From Aralia elata (lineage: Eukaryota > Streptophyta > Magnoliopsida > Apiales > Araliaceae), in assembly GCA_034770075.1 (NCBI GenBank), contig JAVJAP010000137.1, positions 72,501 through 136,500 on the forward strand: a stretch of DNA of 64,000 nt, read 5' to 3'. The notes below the pieces were generated by a model, which was given only the letters and a program-made list of their open reading frames with translations, did not search any database and was not told the DNA's origin. Positions 24,483 to 35,440 of the stretch are shown here, piece by piece; the stretch's first letter is position 1, and each line of letters begins with the position of its first letter. The position numbers and the translations under genes were made by a program.

Positions 24483-24494
24483 TGCTATCAAGCC
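24483..24494 (+). other. Possible primer-binding site
   Basis: TGCTATCAAGCC, two bases after the LTR, resembles the initiator-Met site TGGTATCAGAGC but has a changed base and a missing base. Uncertain. Confidence 0.35.
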
Positions 24495-24700
24495 CTGGGA
24501 TTTGCCTGGGATTGGCCTTTTCGATAGCCAACAACGAAGACGGACAACCCACTCCGACGCCAATGTGAAGGAGACTGGTGACGATCGAAACTGCTGAAGC
24601 AAGGAATTACGAGCAACTGTTCATTCATCATGGGGGCTAGGTAAAACTAGTCAAATCTATCTTTTAATTTTCTGTTTTAAAAAAAAACTGTATAGTGAAG

Positions 24701-25471
24701 ATGTCTAAAATTACAAAGTCAAAAATTGAAAAAGTATGAGATCATATTGACAGTCTTGAGAGAGTGTGTGAATGGTTTGAGTATGAGATTCGTGTTCATC
24801 ATCGTAGAAATTTGCGTCTTCAGTATGATGATCTTTTGGAAGAATTAGAAGAAGCCCATGAGAGACTTGACAAGTTGAAGCATCAGCATCAAGTGCATAA
24901 AAGTAGGGAGAGAGAATTACGTCAACTAAACAGTATTCTTTCCTCTATGTTGAATGAACTTCGGAGGTGTCGCGAGAATATGACAACGTGCATGGAACGA
25001 TGTAGCGTCATTAATCATGTTTCTCAGACATGTGATTCGTCCTTTACGATGGAAAGCGTGGAAGAGAAGGAAGAAATTGGCGAACCCGTTACTGTTAAAG
25101 ACGAGCCAAACTTAGTGGTTGAGGGAGATCATGATATGGAGTCGGTGAGACAAAAGGATACAGATGATTTGGAGTCGGCGAGACAGAAGGATACAAACAT
25201 CATCAAAATGGAGATTGAGCATGAGGTTCATAATCTTGTCGCTGACAACTTGGAAAATTTAGATTTCATTGTTCATAATCATTTGTTGCAAGTACGGGTT
25301 AATATGAAGGCTTTGATTGTTTCAGAATTATCTCCAAATTTTTTTTGTGAGAAACAACATTGTGAATACTTGTTACACAGAAGCGGGCGAAGATATAATT
25401 GTTGGTGCTTGATCTTACTTCATTTTAAAATTCGAGGTCGAATTTTCTCCAAGAAGAGGAGAATAGCATGA
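24701..25471 (+). CDS. Coiled-coil ORF inside the non-autonomous LTR element
   Basis: A frame from ATG 24701 has a TGA at 24737 and then runs open to 25471; the longest intact part from an ATG starts at 24764 (235 aa). The first 90 residues are charged with regular Leu spacing (LLEELEEAHERLDKL, LRQLNSILSSMLNELRR), a likely coiled coil. An acidic region with the repeated words ESVRQKDTDD and ESARQKDTN follows, then a Cys-containing tail. No zinc knuckle, protease or polymerase motif. It may be a gag-like protein or a captured host fragment; I do not recognise the family. The TGA could be a decayed codon, so the intact protein may be lost. Confidence 0.5.
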
Positions 25472-25738
25472 GAAGAGTTATCCGGCAAGATAAGATATAA
25501 TTTATATTTTGGTATTTATGTTCAGGCCGAGGCATTCGTGTTTCTAAGTATTTATGTTCAAACTGAGGCGTTCACGTTTCGGTTAGAGACGACGAATGCC
25601 GAAAGGAAGGTGAAAGTTCGGTTAAAAGACGAAGAATGCCGAAGCGGAAGCGAAAGCTTAGACGTTGGAGGCAAAGAATGGTGTTTTGTTTTATCTAAAA
25701 TATAACTCGAGGTCGAATTCTTCGCAAGTGATAAGGAC

Positions 25739-26304
25739 TGATGTAGAACAAAAATTGAGAAGAATGCTTGCCCGAAGAGACGACATTAATTCCCGAAAGA
25801 AACTAAGTTCCGAAGACAATAATGCTGAGTTCTTTGGGAAATTGGGACTTCTTATGATCGGCTTTGAGAAGAATGATTTCGGCTTCGGACAAAGACATCG
25901 TGACTTCGGCTTTGGGAGTTCGGATCTTCAGATATGGCGTCATGACTTCGGGCGATCGTCAGATTAGATTTGTTTTAATTATTATTAGAATTATTATTAT
26001 TATTAGGAAGTAAATCCATTTATGGTAGTAGAGTTTAATTAGGAAGTGGATTTTTTATGGTAGTAGAAGTTTAATAGAAAGTTAGATATTCTTTAGGATT
26101 TGGTTTCCATAATTGTAGGAATTCTATTATAGATTGGAAAGGAATACTATTAGCTATAAAAACCCGGCTTGTGGGTTGAAATCAAAGGTTATTTTTGATT
26201 GATTAATAAAATTATAGTTATTTCTCTTATTTTCTCTGGTGGATTCCAGTTTATGTATTCTTAAAATTTATGCTGATAAATTCTTATACTTCCGTTCTGC
26301 GTCA
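25739..26304 (+). repeat. 3' LTR of the 2.4-kb element
   Basis: Same length as the 5' LTR. TATA box at 26155-26162. Preceded by the short purine stretch ATAAGGA. Confidence 0.88.
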
Positions 26305-26404
26305 AAAACTTATTTTTGATAATCTGTTTTATTGTTTGAATGATATTTATTTTGATTGATTTAATAATGGCCAGTTAAGTGACCAAGCTATTATCATCTG
26401 TTAG

Positions 26405-26982
26405 ATTAAGGTATAAGATGAAATATACGAAAAAATAGTTAGCCGACCAAATGTTAAAAATAAATAAATAATAATTTGGAGACTAACGAAAAAGTTACTC
26501 CTATATTGTGTTTTTTTTTAGATTGGAAAAAAGAAATTTTATTAATACCCAAAATCATAACAATAGTGGCGAATCCATAAGTTTTGGATTAGGCCACGTA
26601 AGAATTACAATGTTTCGTAGCTTACAAAACCTATAACATCATGAGAGATTAGAAATGCGAAACACCTAAACAGAATACAATAAAATTCTGAGATAGTACG
26701 AGTCATTCCTCAATTGCACTTGTTCTTTTTCCGCAACAGAATGCAGGATCCAGTAACACTGAAACGTATAAAGTAAATTTCTTGTTTTATAAGAGTTTTG
26801 AGGTACAAGAGAATTTGGTGTAGTTCAGAGCTAAAATACCAGTGTTTCAGGCATGCACATCATGTTGTATTGTTTTATCTACCATTTTATATCAATATGA
26901 TTACAATGCCATGCGCTGGCAATATTTTTTTTTATCTTAATTTATGACCATTTGATATTTTAAAATTGGGTACTATTTACTA
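26405..26982 (+). repeat. Direct repeat R1, second copy
   Basis: Second copy of 22360-22805, fuller by about 150 bases. It is followed not by R2 but by a MITE and 5 kb of other DNA. Confidence 0.85.
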
Positions 26983-27240
26983 CTTTTCCCGTTTCAAATT
27001 ATATAATTAATATTGATTTTTGATAGTCAATTTGAAATATTTTCAAATTCAAAATTTCGATGACTAATTAAAAATTATCAAACAATAAAATTTAAAATGA
27101 GTAATACCTTTTAAACAGTTTACAATATTCATCATTGTATTGATTAAAATTAAAAAAAATTATGTCAATTTTAAATTTAAAAATCACTTAAATTGACTTT
27201 AGAAAGTCAACAATGACCAAATAATATGAAACAAATAAAG
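26983..27240. mobile_element. Stowaway-like MITE
   Basis: Ends CTTTTCCCGTTTCAAATTAT and ATAATATGAAACAAATAAAG are imperfect inverted termini next to TA on each side. Subterminal words TTGATAGTCAATTTG and TTTAGAAAGTCAAC also mirror each other. Confidence 0.6.
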
Positions 27241-27242
27241 TA

Positions 27243-27873
27243 TCATATCCCCTTGAAGTTATAAGTGGAGAAATAAAAGCATAGTTCATAAGATTGTTAT
27301 CTTAGAACTAATGTTAATTAGGATAAAATAATTTGTAGTCCAATTCATCCGTCGTTGTTTGCAAATAACATAGCTTTAGTGAATCATCTTGTTCTTACTC
27401 ATATAAAACCAAAGATGAATTAATATTGCGAGTGTGTGTAGTTGAAACAATATTGCGAGTGCACGAGCTTTGTGAGGTTTTGACTAAAATTTTGCTACCT
27501 CCTCGGCTCCTTTTCTTGAGCTAGGTTGATTGTTAATTTTAGAGTCGATAAATTTGTACAGAATTATTCAATATTCTATCAAAGTCCCATTTTATAGCTG
27601 TTGCATAACTCTTTATTTACGTAGTTTTAATTTGTACATAAATGTTTTAATTATTTTTGCTATAATGTTCATGAATGTTTTGTATATTACAAAGATTTTC
27701 ATCTTTGGATTGTTGGAAATGGGGTTACTTCGATGATTTGTATAAGTATTTTTGTTTCACTAATTACTAATATTACAAATACGTCTTGGTACGAAATTAT
27801 TTGAATTACAAAATAAAATCAGATTTGCGAAATGTATATTGATATACATGAGATTAGATATAATTATAAGAGG
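27243..27873. other. Intergenic, no gene seen
   Basis: The 68-aa frame at 27530-27736 has no family features. Confidence 0.5.
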
Positions 27874-27939
27874 CCCCTACTCAGTGGCGGAACCAGAACC
27901 ATATTATAGGGGGGTCAAAATCTCTCAGTAAAAAAAAAA

Positions 27940-28200
27940 TTATTTATTGACGCTTGAACTGCTTTTTTCGGCTATACGACTGAGAGGAGTCAATTGTATT
28001 CTGCGAGTCTGCATAGCTTGAAAACGTCTCAAAATTTGTTCGTTTTCAATTGTTGAAAAAATATCTTTCTCAATATACACTATCAGACTGTCATTCATCC
28101 ACTCGTCTCCTATTTTATTACGCAAGTCAGTCTTGACAATTTTCATCGCAGAGAATACTCTTTCAACAGTTTTTGGTCGCTTAATCAAGTATTTATCCAT
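27940..28200 (-). CDS. Mini-transposase: start codon fused to hAT dimerisation domain
   Basis: 86 aa. After MDKYLIKRPK the protein goes directly into TVERVFSAMKIVKTDLRNK, then DEWMND, EKDIFSTIENE and RRFQAMQTRR, the usual order at the C-terminus of hAT transposases of the ZMYM1-like group. The BED or TTF zinc finger and the catalytic core are absent. I infer that an internal deletion joined the start of the gene to its end in frame. It cannot cut DNA; if made, it might only bind full-length transposase. Expression is unknown. The frame is free of stops, which suggests a young element. Confidence 0.75.
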   Translation of the reverse strand: MDKYLIKRPKTVERVFSAMKIVKTDLRNKIGDEWMNDSLIVYIEKDIFSTIENEQILRRFQAMQTRRIQLTPLSRIAEKSSSSVNK

Positions 28201-28807
28201 AATCTAGAATAAATAAAAATATCACTTCATTCAATTGCTAATAAATATATAATTTCATCAATTTAAACATTTAATAATAATTTCATCATTCATCAATTCA
28301 ATTAACAATTATTCAAACATTTCATCATAATTTCATCAAAACATCAACTAACCTTATTCAATAATTTCAATTATTTGATTTATTTCACAAACAAATGAAA
28401 CAATATATCATAAATTATAAATATACCATAAATTGATAAATATACAATATTAATTCAAATATTCAATTAAAATAACACAATCTCTAATTCATGGCATAAC
28501 TAACAAACTCTAAATCTATTATCTATCATTTAATACTTAAATGGCAAAATTAAGCACAATTGCATTGTAAATTTGCACAAAGAATAAAGAAATTAGAAAC
28601 CTGGAGAGTGGAGAGAGAAAGGGACTAAGGGAGAACCGCCCAGCAGCCTGTAGGAAGAACCGAAGAAGAGGAACTCGGAAGTGACTAGTGTCTAGTGAGG
28701 AGAAGTGGAGCGAACTCAACTAAGGAACTAAGGAAGGGAAAAGAAAAGAAGTAAAGACTAAAGAACAACCCAGCAGTAACATTCAGCAAGAGGAGGCGGC
28801 GGAAGCT

Positions 28808-28875
28808 TAAGAAATTTTTTTTTTTAACCCTACATGAAACGACGTCGTTTCATGTAAGGTTAAAAAAAAAATTCC
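28808..28875. repeat. Hairpin inside the hAT derivative
   Basis: TTAACCCTACATGAAACGAC is followed directly by its near-perfect inverse, bordered by T and A runs. Confidence 0.8.
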
Positions 28876-29035
28876 TGTTACCTGTTCCGAACTGCCGAAG
28901 AGAAGAAGAAGGCTGGCGGCAGGCGGGCAGCGGCGTGGCCGGAAGGCACTCAAGGCAGGCTAGGCAGCGGTGGCCGGCGAACTACCAGGGTCGTTTGCCC
29001 CCCCCGACCCCCCTAGTTCCGCCACTGCCCCTACT

Positions 29036-29514
29036 TATTACACATCCGTAAAAAAAGTTATCACCAATACTTATTCGCGTAACTTGTAATTAAAAAATCG
29101 ACGTAAACATTTATATTATATTTTATTTTCCTTAATTTTATGATCGATAAACCTCCATACGAGGTCTCACTTTCCTTCCAACAATCTCTCTCTCTATCTA
29201 GGAAATCTTCCTTCTAACTTTTCTTCTCTCCTTTTTGTTTTAGTTATTGTGTAATTTATTCTCACATGCAGAGCAGCAAAAGTTCGGTCAAAAATAGATC
29301 GATCTTTTCATGCAAGTATTAAGTATACATGCATTAGGGACACATGAATTATGATCTTTAAACCATCACGGTTTGTAGAATATGTAGCGGTTATCATGAC
29401 CATGTGAGTAGAAATTGAGATGATATGGGAATTTGGTTAGCGTTCATATTATTATTAAATTGTCGATAAAGTTTTAGCTTAGTGATTAAGATTAAAGTAC
29501 TTTGTTTTCTTTAT
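29036..29514. other. Intergenic, SINE-like remnant at the end
   Basis: No gene. The last 50 bases (from about 29465) resemble the SINE at 21563 (CTTAGTGATTAAGATTAAAG). Confidence 0.4.
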
Positions 29515-29730
29515 GTGAAATTTGTTTGTGAGTTTATTTGTTGCTCTTTTAATGAGATTTGATTGATTTTTGATATTACAACAGTGATGATGTACTTGAT
29601 TATGATTCCATTATGAAAAGTTTGTTTCCTCTTTACGTGAGACTTGTTTGTGAGTTTATTTCTTCATCTTTTAATGAAGTTTGATTGGTTTTTGATATTG
29701 TAATAATGATGATGTACTTGATTATGAAAT
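29515..29730 (+). repeat. Tandem duplication, 122-bp period
   Basis: Units start at 29515 and 29637. Shared words include TTGTTTGTGAGTTTATTT and TGATGATGTACTTGATTATG. Confidence 0.8.
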
Positions 29731-30331
29731 TATATTGTATTCCCAAAAAGTGGGACTTCCAAAAAAATAAAATTAAATATTTATCAATAAATTAGCAAAT
29801 TATTATCAACTAGGCATGACAAAATATGGTTATGGGTTGGTTTTGGTTTACAAAATTTGGTTATAGTTTCATTTAAGAACTAAAACCACATTAACTATTT
29901 GTAATATGTGTTGTGTGGGTTGGAACCATATGGTTATGGGCCAAATATAAGTCAATCCATATTTTAAATTTCAAACTTACTATTATTATAGAACAATGAA
30001 ATAAATTATTTAATATATTGATTTTTTTTATCTTCATTTAACTTATCTCCCTAATTTTTTTTATAAATTCTTTATTTCTCTCTCTCTCCCTAAATTTATA
30101 TATCCATTTTCTCTCTCTAAAATTCAAACTTTCTCTCTCTCTCTCTCTCTGAAAAACCGAAATGGGCTTACTATGATTAAAGAACTAATTAAGAAACATT
30201 TGATTTGGGATTTTATACAATCAATGGAACTGTAAGTCCTAGACTAAAATAAGTTGGATAAATTTAGTTGAATTATGTTTCTTTTTATCAGAACATTATT
30301 TTTGGAATAAACTGAATAGTCCAATTAAACA
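29731..30331. other. Repeat-like intergenic DNA
   Basis: Contains GGTTATGGGTTGGTTTTGGT-type sequence (about 29828) common at ends of plant repeats, and a CT microsatellite near 30131-30149. No gene. Confidence 0.45.
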
Positions 30332-30549
30332 CCTCTTCCAAAATAATAAATTAAGACATTTTAAATACAAAATTAACTTCATTATTTAAGTATTCAAAAT
30401 AATAAATTCTATAATTATTAGTACTTTTATTTAATTTACAATATTTATAATTATATTAAATTAAATAAATTTATATTAATTGTCATCAAAATATTATAGA
30501 TTGACTTTAAAAAACTAAATGTCTCTAAAATTTTAGAAACGGAGGAACT
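30332..30549. mobile_element. Degenerate Stowaway-like MITE
   Basis: Left CCTCTTCCAAAATAA and right TTTTAGAAACGGAGGAACTA are imperfect inverted ends. The interior is AT-rich. Confidence 0.45.
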
Positions 30550-30590
30550 AAATTACAACTGAGTTGCACAAAAAAGTTACTAAAATATTA

Positions 30591-30816
30591 CTCCGTTCCA
30601 AAATATAAAATTAATATTTATTTCTTAAAATCAACTTAAGATATTTTCAAACTCAAAATAATATAATAATAAATATTATAAATTAAATACTGCTAGTTAT
30701 AAAATTTATTATTTCGTAATGTTCAATGAATCTTATTAATATTAATTTTAAGTTTGAAAGTGTTTTAATTTGACTTTTAAAATTTAGCAACAATCTTATA
30801 ATTTGGAACGAAAAAA
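30591..30816. mobile_element. Stowaway-like MITE
   Basis: Left CTCCGTTCCAAAATATAA next to TA; right TTATAATTTGGAACGAAAAA next to TA. These are good inverted termini. Confidence 0.65.
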
Positions 30817-30817
30817 T

Positions 30818-31392
30818 AATTAAAAATGTTTGACATGGTTAATAGAAGCAAAAATTATTGAAGGATAATTTTGAAAAAACTTAAGAGGAAAAAGTAATCA
30901 AGAACACATTTTTTAAATAAAAAAAAAATGAAAGCAAATTGGAAGCAGGCAAGCTGCTGAAATCCGGCGGAAGGGTTGGGGGAGAGAGCAAGCATGTGAA
31001 CCTATATTGCTAATGCTTTCCACGACAATTTATAAAGTAGCTGGTACATAAAAAAGTGGATTGGAAAATGAATAACCACTTTGGGCTTATATTTTTCTTA
31101 AGTAATAAAAAAATAGTTAATCAATTCAAATGATTCTAATTAATTTGGGTTGATCCTATATTGTCAGGTCTATTATCAGCTAAGCAAATCGAAACCTAAT
31201 CCTTGAGTATATTTGTTCCAAAAAACCAATTGCATTTTCAACTGCTTCAAATGCATCAAACTAATGGAGAAATGCAATTTATTTTAAGCACATGATTTGC
31301 TTATTTTTAGGAACAAAACTAATACTGGTTCAAATTTAATAGTAGTTTGTTAGAAACAAAAAAGTGTCATTTTTCCCACATTGCATAAATAT
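30818..31392. other. Intergenic, no gene seen
   Basis: AT-rich with no recognised family. Confidence 0.5.
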
Positions 31393-31394
31393 TA

Positions 31395-31660
31395 CTCCCC
31401 TGTTCCAAATTAAATGTTCAGTTTTAACTCTTTTTAAAAGTCAAATGGATTTTTTTTAGAATTAGTAATTACGCATATATAAATATATTTTTAAAATTAC
31501 AAAAATTGGAGTTAGTAGTAAATTATATATATATACTTCCTTTTGGTTATAATCTCTTCATCTATATTTTAGTAAAAATAGTATAAAAATTAATTTTAAA
31601 AATAATTAAATTAACTTTACAAAATTAAAAATTCAACATTTAATTTGAGACAAAAAAAAA
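31395..31660. mobile_element. Stowaway MITE, third family copy
   Basis: Left CTCCCCTGTTCCAAATTAAA next to TA; right TTTAATTTGAGACA plus an A-run next to TA. The interior is homologous and parallel to 13158-13415 (CATATATAAATATATTT, CTTTTGGTTATAAT). Confidence 0.8.
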
Positions 31661-31694
31661 TATAAAGTAACTAACATTCACTTAAATAAAGAGA

Positions 31695-31810
31695 AGTGGT
31701 AGGATATCTCTCCTAACAACTGGAATATATATATATTGGTTCAAGTCCCTCGTGACACTGTGGGTTGAGACATGTTTTATTATAAATCAATATTTGTATT
31801 GATATATTCG
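31695..31810 (+). repeat. Possible SINE remnant
   Basis: GGTTCAAGTCCC near 31738 is a good B-box-like word, with AGTGGTAGGAT about 40 bases before it. No tail or target duplication is clear. Confidence 0.35.
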
Positions 31811-32609
31811 TGGAGATACTATAACATTAATATAAAAATCACTATTTTTCTCTTAACATTGTAAAATATAAATTTTTATTAGAAGGAGAGAGAAAGAGTG
31901 TTCTCATAAAATAAATGCAATAAGGTATACTTTCAACTCTTCCATCCCAAAAAAGAATCTCAACCCTCAAAATATTAAAAAAGTCATGAATTTCTTAATA
32001 ACCTTTAAACCATACCCAATGTCACCATTCTCATCAATTCATCATCTTCATTCTCTTCTTTATATCATTAATTACTTGTGACTTAATGCTCAAATGATTC
32101 CCTTAATTTTGACTTATCTCAAGAGAAGAAAAAAAAATACTAAAATCTTTTCAAAAAATTCATTCGAAAACTAAAAATACTAGAAAACTCACACTTGTAT
32201 CCAATCATTAGTTATCCATCTTTATTCTGCAATTTCCATTTCATATTTATTTTGTATTCTTGTGCATATAAGATTGTAGGACCTAACCAGAAGGACTCAA
32301 TAATTCACTTCACATGCATCCACACAGAGAACAAAATTATATAGAGTTATGTACCTACGTATGCTTGTGAGGAGAGGAAGAAACTTCAAAAAATTTATTC
32401 TATTTGTGATAATATTAATTTTTTTCCCATGAGTGTGCACGTGGCCGCACACGTATGTGCCTTCAAATATGTACCCTACCATCAAAATTAAAATCTAGTT
32501 CATAGGGTGGATTCATGCATGGTAGCCTAACAAGCTTCTTGACATAACTCGCATCTCCATCATTACACTTATTTGTTAATTTCTCCTAAAATATATTCAG
32601 TGACATAAA
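31811..32609. other. Intergenic, no gene seen
   Basis: AT-rich. The minus frame at 32485-32297 has no family features. Confidence 0.5.
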
Positions 32610-33225
32610 TATTACGTTTAGTAATAAAACAAAATTTATCAATTTAGTAATATAATAAATTTTATCGTAAATAATTATATCGTTGAAAGTATTACTAAAA
32701 ATAATATTTATCTCGTTGACTGTGTATCAAGGAATATGGAAGGCATCCTAATCCATATATATAACTCACTTCATATCCAGAATTTTCAATGATTGAGATT
32801 TTCTTTTCATATTTTCCTTTTTCATGTATAAATTTGTCCGATATCTAAATGACGAATAGTATTCATGCTAAGAGTACTGAAAAGGCACTAGGGGAGGGTC
32901 CTCTATCAAAATAGTGCTATGGCACCTTTTATAGTGAAGAGGATCATGAATGTGAAATGACGATATCGCTCTGTCACATGCCTATTGAATTATGTTGGTT
33001 CATCGATCACGAACCAAAAAAAATAGTAGGATTGTACGTATCGATAAAATGGAACATGATTGAATCCTTAGAAGAAATTGTAGAGCCAAAAAGAGAGTAA
33101 ATTTATATCGTTAATATTGTCAAAATAAAAATGATAATATCAGAGCAAATATATATTTAGCGACATATTTATTATCGTTCTAACGGCACTTAAAATTATA
33201 AACGACAACTATTAATTTGACACCA
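32610..33225 (+). repeat. Direct repeat R2, second copy
   Basis: Second copy of 22826-23445. Together with R1 at 26405-26982 it shows that a contiguous R1-R2 block was copied and then split by about 5.6 kb. Confidence 0.85.
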
Positions 33226-33230
33226 TTAGT

Positions 33231-33904
33231 TTTGGTCGAAAATATCAGTTACGCGCCTGAACTTAAGGTAAACGAGTTGAGTTTTATTGTAAAACAAAAT
33301 TTGTTCAATTATAAACTTACATTAGAGCGCAACGGGTAAGATTTAAAGTATTTCTCAACTCCCAAAATTAATTCAAATGACTTTTTATAGGAAAAAGAAA
33401 GTCCACAAGGAATTGAAAATTTGATTGGAAGTTGCTTCTATGATGAACTACTCACCTAAACAAGGGAATTTTTCCAGCTTTTTCCAATCAGACACATCTC
33501 TTATGTTTCAAGAAAACATCAAAAAAAATTTCGTTCCCTTTATTATGAAATATCACAATCAAGAAATCTCCATCAAAGGGACCCCATTCCTCTGTTTCTC
33601 CCAGAAGGAGTAGAAGTTTTTTAGGCCCATAAAGGACTACTCATGCAATGTCCAGATAATGTAAACTGCGAAAGTTTTGTCTTCCCCTTTCACTTATAAG
33701 TACTTTATTTATTTATTATCTACAATTCTCTAATTTACCAGTGTTTGGATCTAGATAAATGTTAGTATTTCAAGAAAACTATAGGACAAAGGAATTTGTG
33801 GCTTTCCATTTAGATTAAAAGTCATTTCCCTTTCATATTGACTAAGAGTTTGATTTCTCTCTCCTTTTTTTCTTTTCTTGTGGGGTTTTCAATTTTTCTT
33901 ACAT
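33231..33904. other. Intergenic, no gene seen
   Basis: The 62-aa frame at 33425-33613 has no recognised features. Confidence 0.5.
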
Positions 33905-35113
33905 CCGGTGGCGAACGCAGGATTTTTGTCAAAGGGAACTTTTATAATTAAATTTAAAATAATAATAATAAAATTATCAAATATAAATTTTAATTAAAAA
34001 CACATAAAAGTCACTACAAAATCATTATTTGAGACTTTATTTCTTGAAACTGTTTCGTAATCGGCTCATTTTCAGTAGTATCAAATATATCTTTTTGTGA
34101 AGAAATAATTTCACGAGGTTGTTCTTGGACTGGGACATGACTAATTAACTCTTGAGTAGGTTCGACAGAAAAAGATTCAGATTGAAAACATTTAGTAATG
34201 CTTGATCTTGAAAAGTTTCTTCCACATATCTATTCATCCTATTTTCAAATATCAAATACAAATTCACAAAATAATAATAAAAAAACAAACTAAAAAATAA
34301 TTTGATATTATGAACAAATTAAACGCCCATTACTATAGTCTTTAATCAAAATTATATATTCACAACTTATGCCTTTATTGAGTTAAATTCAACATCAATT
34401 GACACACATGTCAAAAATTTTAATATATATTATAAAGCTAAAGAGTATGTATGGATGTACTAATTAGGTAAAGAGTACGTGTGTTGGAGGGTGATTGCTA
34501 ATAAAACAATTGTAAGTGCAAGTGAACGATGGGTTGCTGCAGATATAGATAATCGAGTTGAATTTCTTAGCAGTAGTTGTAATTCTAAGCAATAGCCTTG
34601 TTTTTCAGATTTTCTGTTTTACAGAAATGAGTAGGAATTGAAGTTGTTCAGAGGAAAATTTTTCACTATGTAGCAGTTTTTTAAGTTATATTTGTTATAG
34701 ATGTTCATTCAAATCTTTTGGATGCACTCCTTTTTCAGTTGAATGAAAGTTTATTAGCTTTTTTTTTTTTTTTTTTTTTTTAAAGAAAAGAAGAAAGAAT
34801 CAAAACTAAGTAATTAATCACTCATGAACAATTAGAGAAAATTTTATGATATCTAACTTTGATTTTAAAATTTTGACAAAATCAAATAGACTCATGGAAA
34901 TAAAAATTGAAATTTGAAGTTGAAAGAGAATATTAGAAATTCCTGATTATCAAGCCTTCAACTATGTTCCATATCTTGACCCAAACATTTTATTTTTTTG
35001 AATTTTTTTTTTGGGTGGGCACCAATTTACCATCTTGACACTATACTTGTAAAAAAAATTAAAAATCAAGGATGGGCACTTGCCCCCCTTGCCTCTTACC
35101 GCGTCCGGCCCTG
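33905..35113 (-). mobile_element. Degenerate hAT-like element
   Basis: Left end CCGGTGGCGAACGCAGG; right end CGCGTCCGGCCCTG is a loose inverse. No clean target duplication, so the limits are uncertain. It encloses a hAT-like C-terminal fragment on the minus strand and a long T-run (about 34760-34782). Confidence 0.45.
34014..34231 (-). pseudogene. hAT transposase C-terminal fragment
   Basis: A minus-strand frame ending in TAG at 34016-34014 includes QKDIFDTTENEPITKQFQEI, which lines up with EKDIFSTIENEQILRRFQAM of the mini-transposase at 27940-28200. An upstream ATG at about 34236 (MNRYVEETFQDQ) is in another frame, so a frameshift is likely. It is too short to be active. Confidence 0.5.
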
Positions 35114-35221
35114 CCTACCTCTCTCTCTCTCTCTCCAAGTTTAAAGCACCATCTTTAACTTGCATCAGAATTCAGTACCTACCAAACTTTACATGCATCC
35201 GGGACTCTTATACATGAAGTA

Positions 35222-35438
35222 CTCTGCGTCCGTTCCAAATAAGAGTCCCATTCGAAAGAAATTTGACTTTGTCTTTGATTGTTTTTGTGCCAAAGTGAAA
35301 GTCCTATTTAAAATTTGACTTTGCCCGTCGTAAAATGAGAGTTCTATTTGAAATTTGATTTTTTTGTGTGTAATTAAGATGTAGTAATAAAAAGTTTAAA
35401 ATCAAATGAGACTCTCAGTTTGAGACGGGAGGCCAAGG
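35222..35438. mobile_element. Stowaway-like MITE
   Basis: Left CTCTGCGTCCGTTCCAAATA next to TA; right GTTTGAGACGGGAGGCCAAG next to TA. Subterminal AAGAGTCCCATT and GAGACTCTCAG also mirror. Confidence 0.65.
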
Positions 35439-35440
35439 TA

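Larger units (their letters stand above)
23915..26304 (+). mobile_element. Non-autonomous LTR retrotransposon, 2.39 kb
   Basis: Two direct LTRs of equal length (566 bp; 23915-24480 and 25739-26304), both starting TGATGTAG and ending GCGTCA. The flanking 5-mers GAAAC and AAAAC differ at one base and are probably the target duplication. The 1258-bp interior holds one coiled-coil ORF and no protease, integrase or reverse transcriptase. Its mobility would need enzymes from elsewhere. The LTRs differ at few positions, so the insertion is fairly young. Confidence 0.88.
27882..29027 (-). mobile_element. hAT transposon, 1.15-kb deletion derivative
   Basis: Inverted termini CAGTGGCGGAAC and GTTCCGCCACTG with a perfect 8-bp target duplication CCCCTACT (27874-27881 and 29028-29035): a hAT insertion. 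The only coding part is a minus-strand 86-aa frame matching the C-terminal dimerisation region of hAT transposases annotated in plants as zinc finger MYM-type 1-like. The other end (about 28530-29000) is GA-rich then GC-rich and looks like leader sequence. A short perfect-looking hairpin is at 28820-28870. Confidence 0.92.

Noticed and set aside
28537..28719. 60-aa minus frame in the hAT element
   Set aside because: Low-complexity leader-like sequence without transposase similarity.
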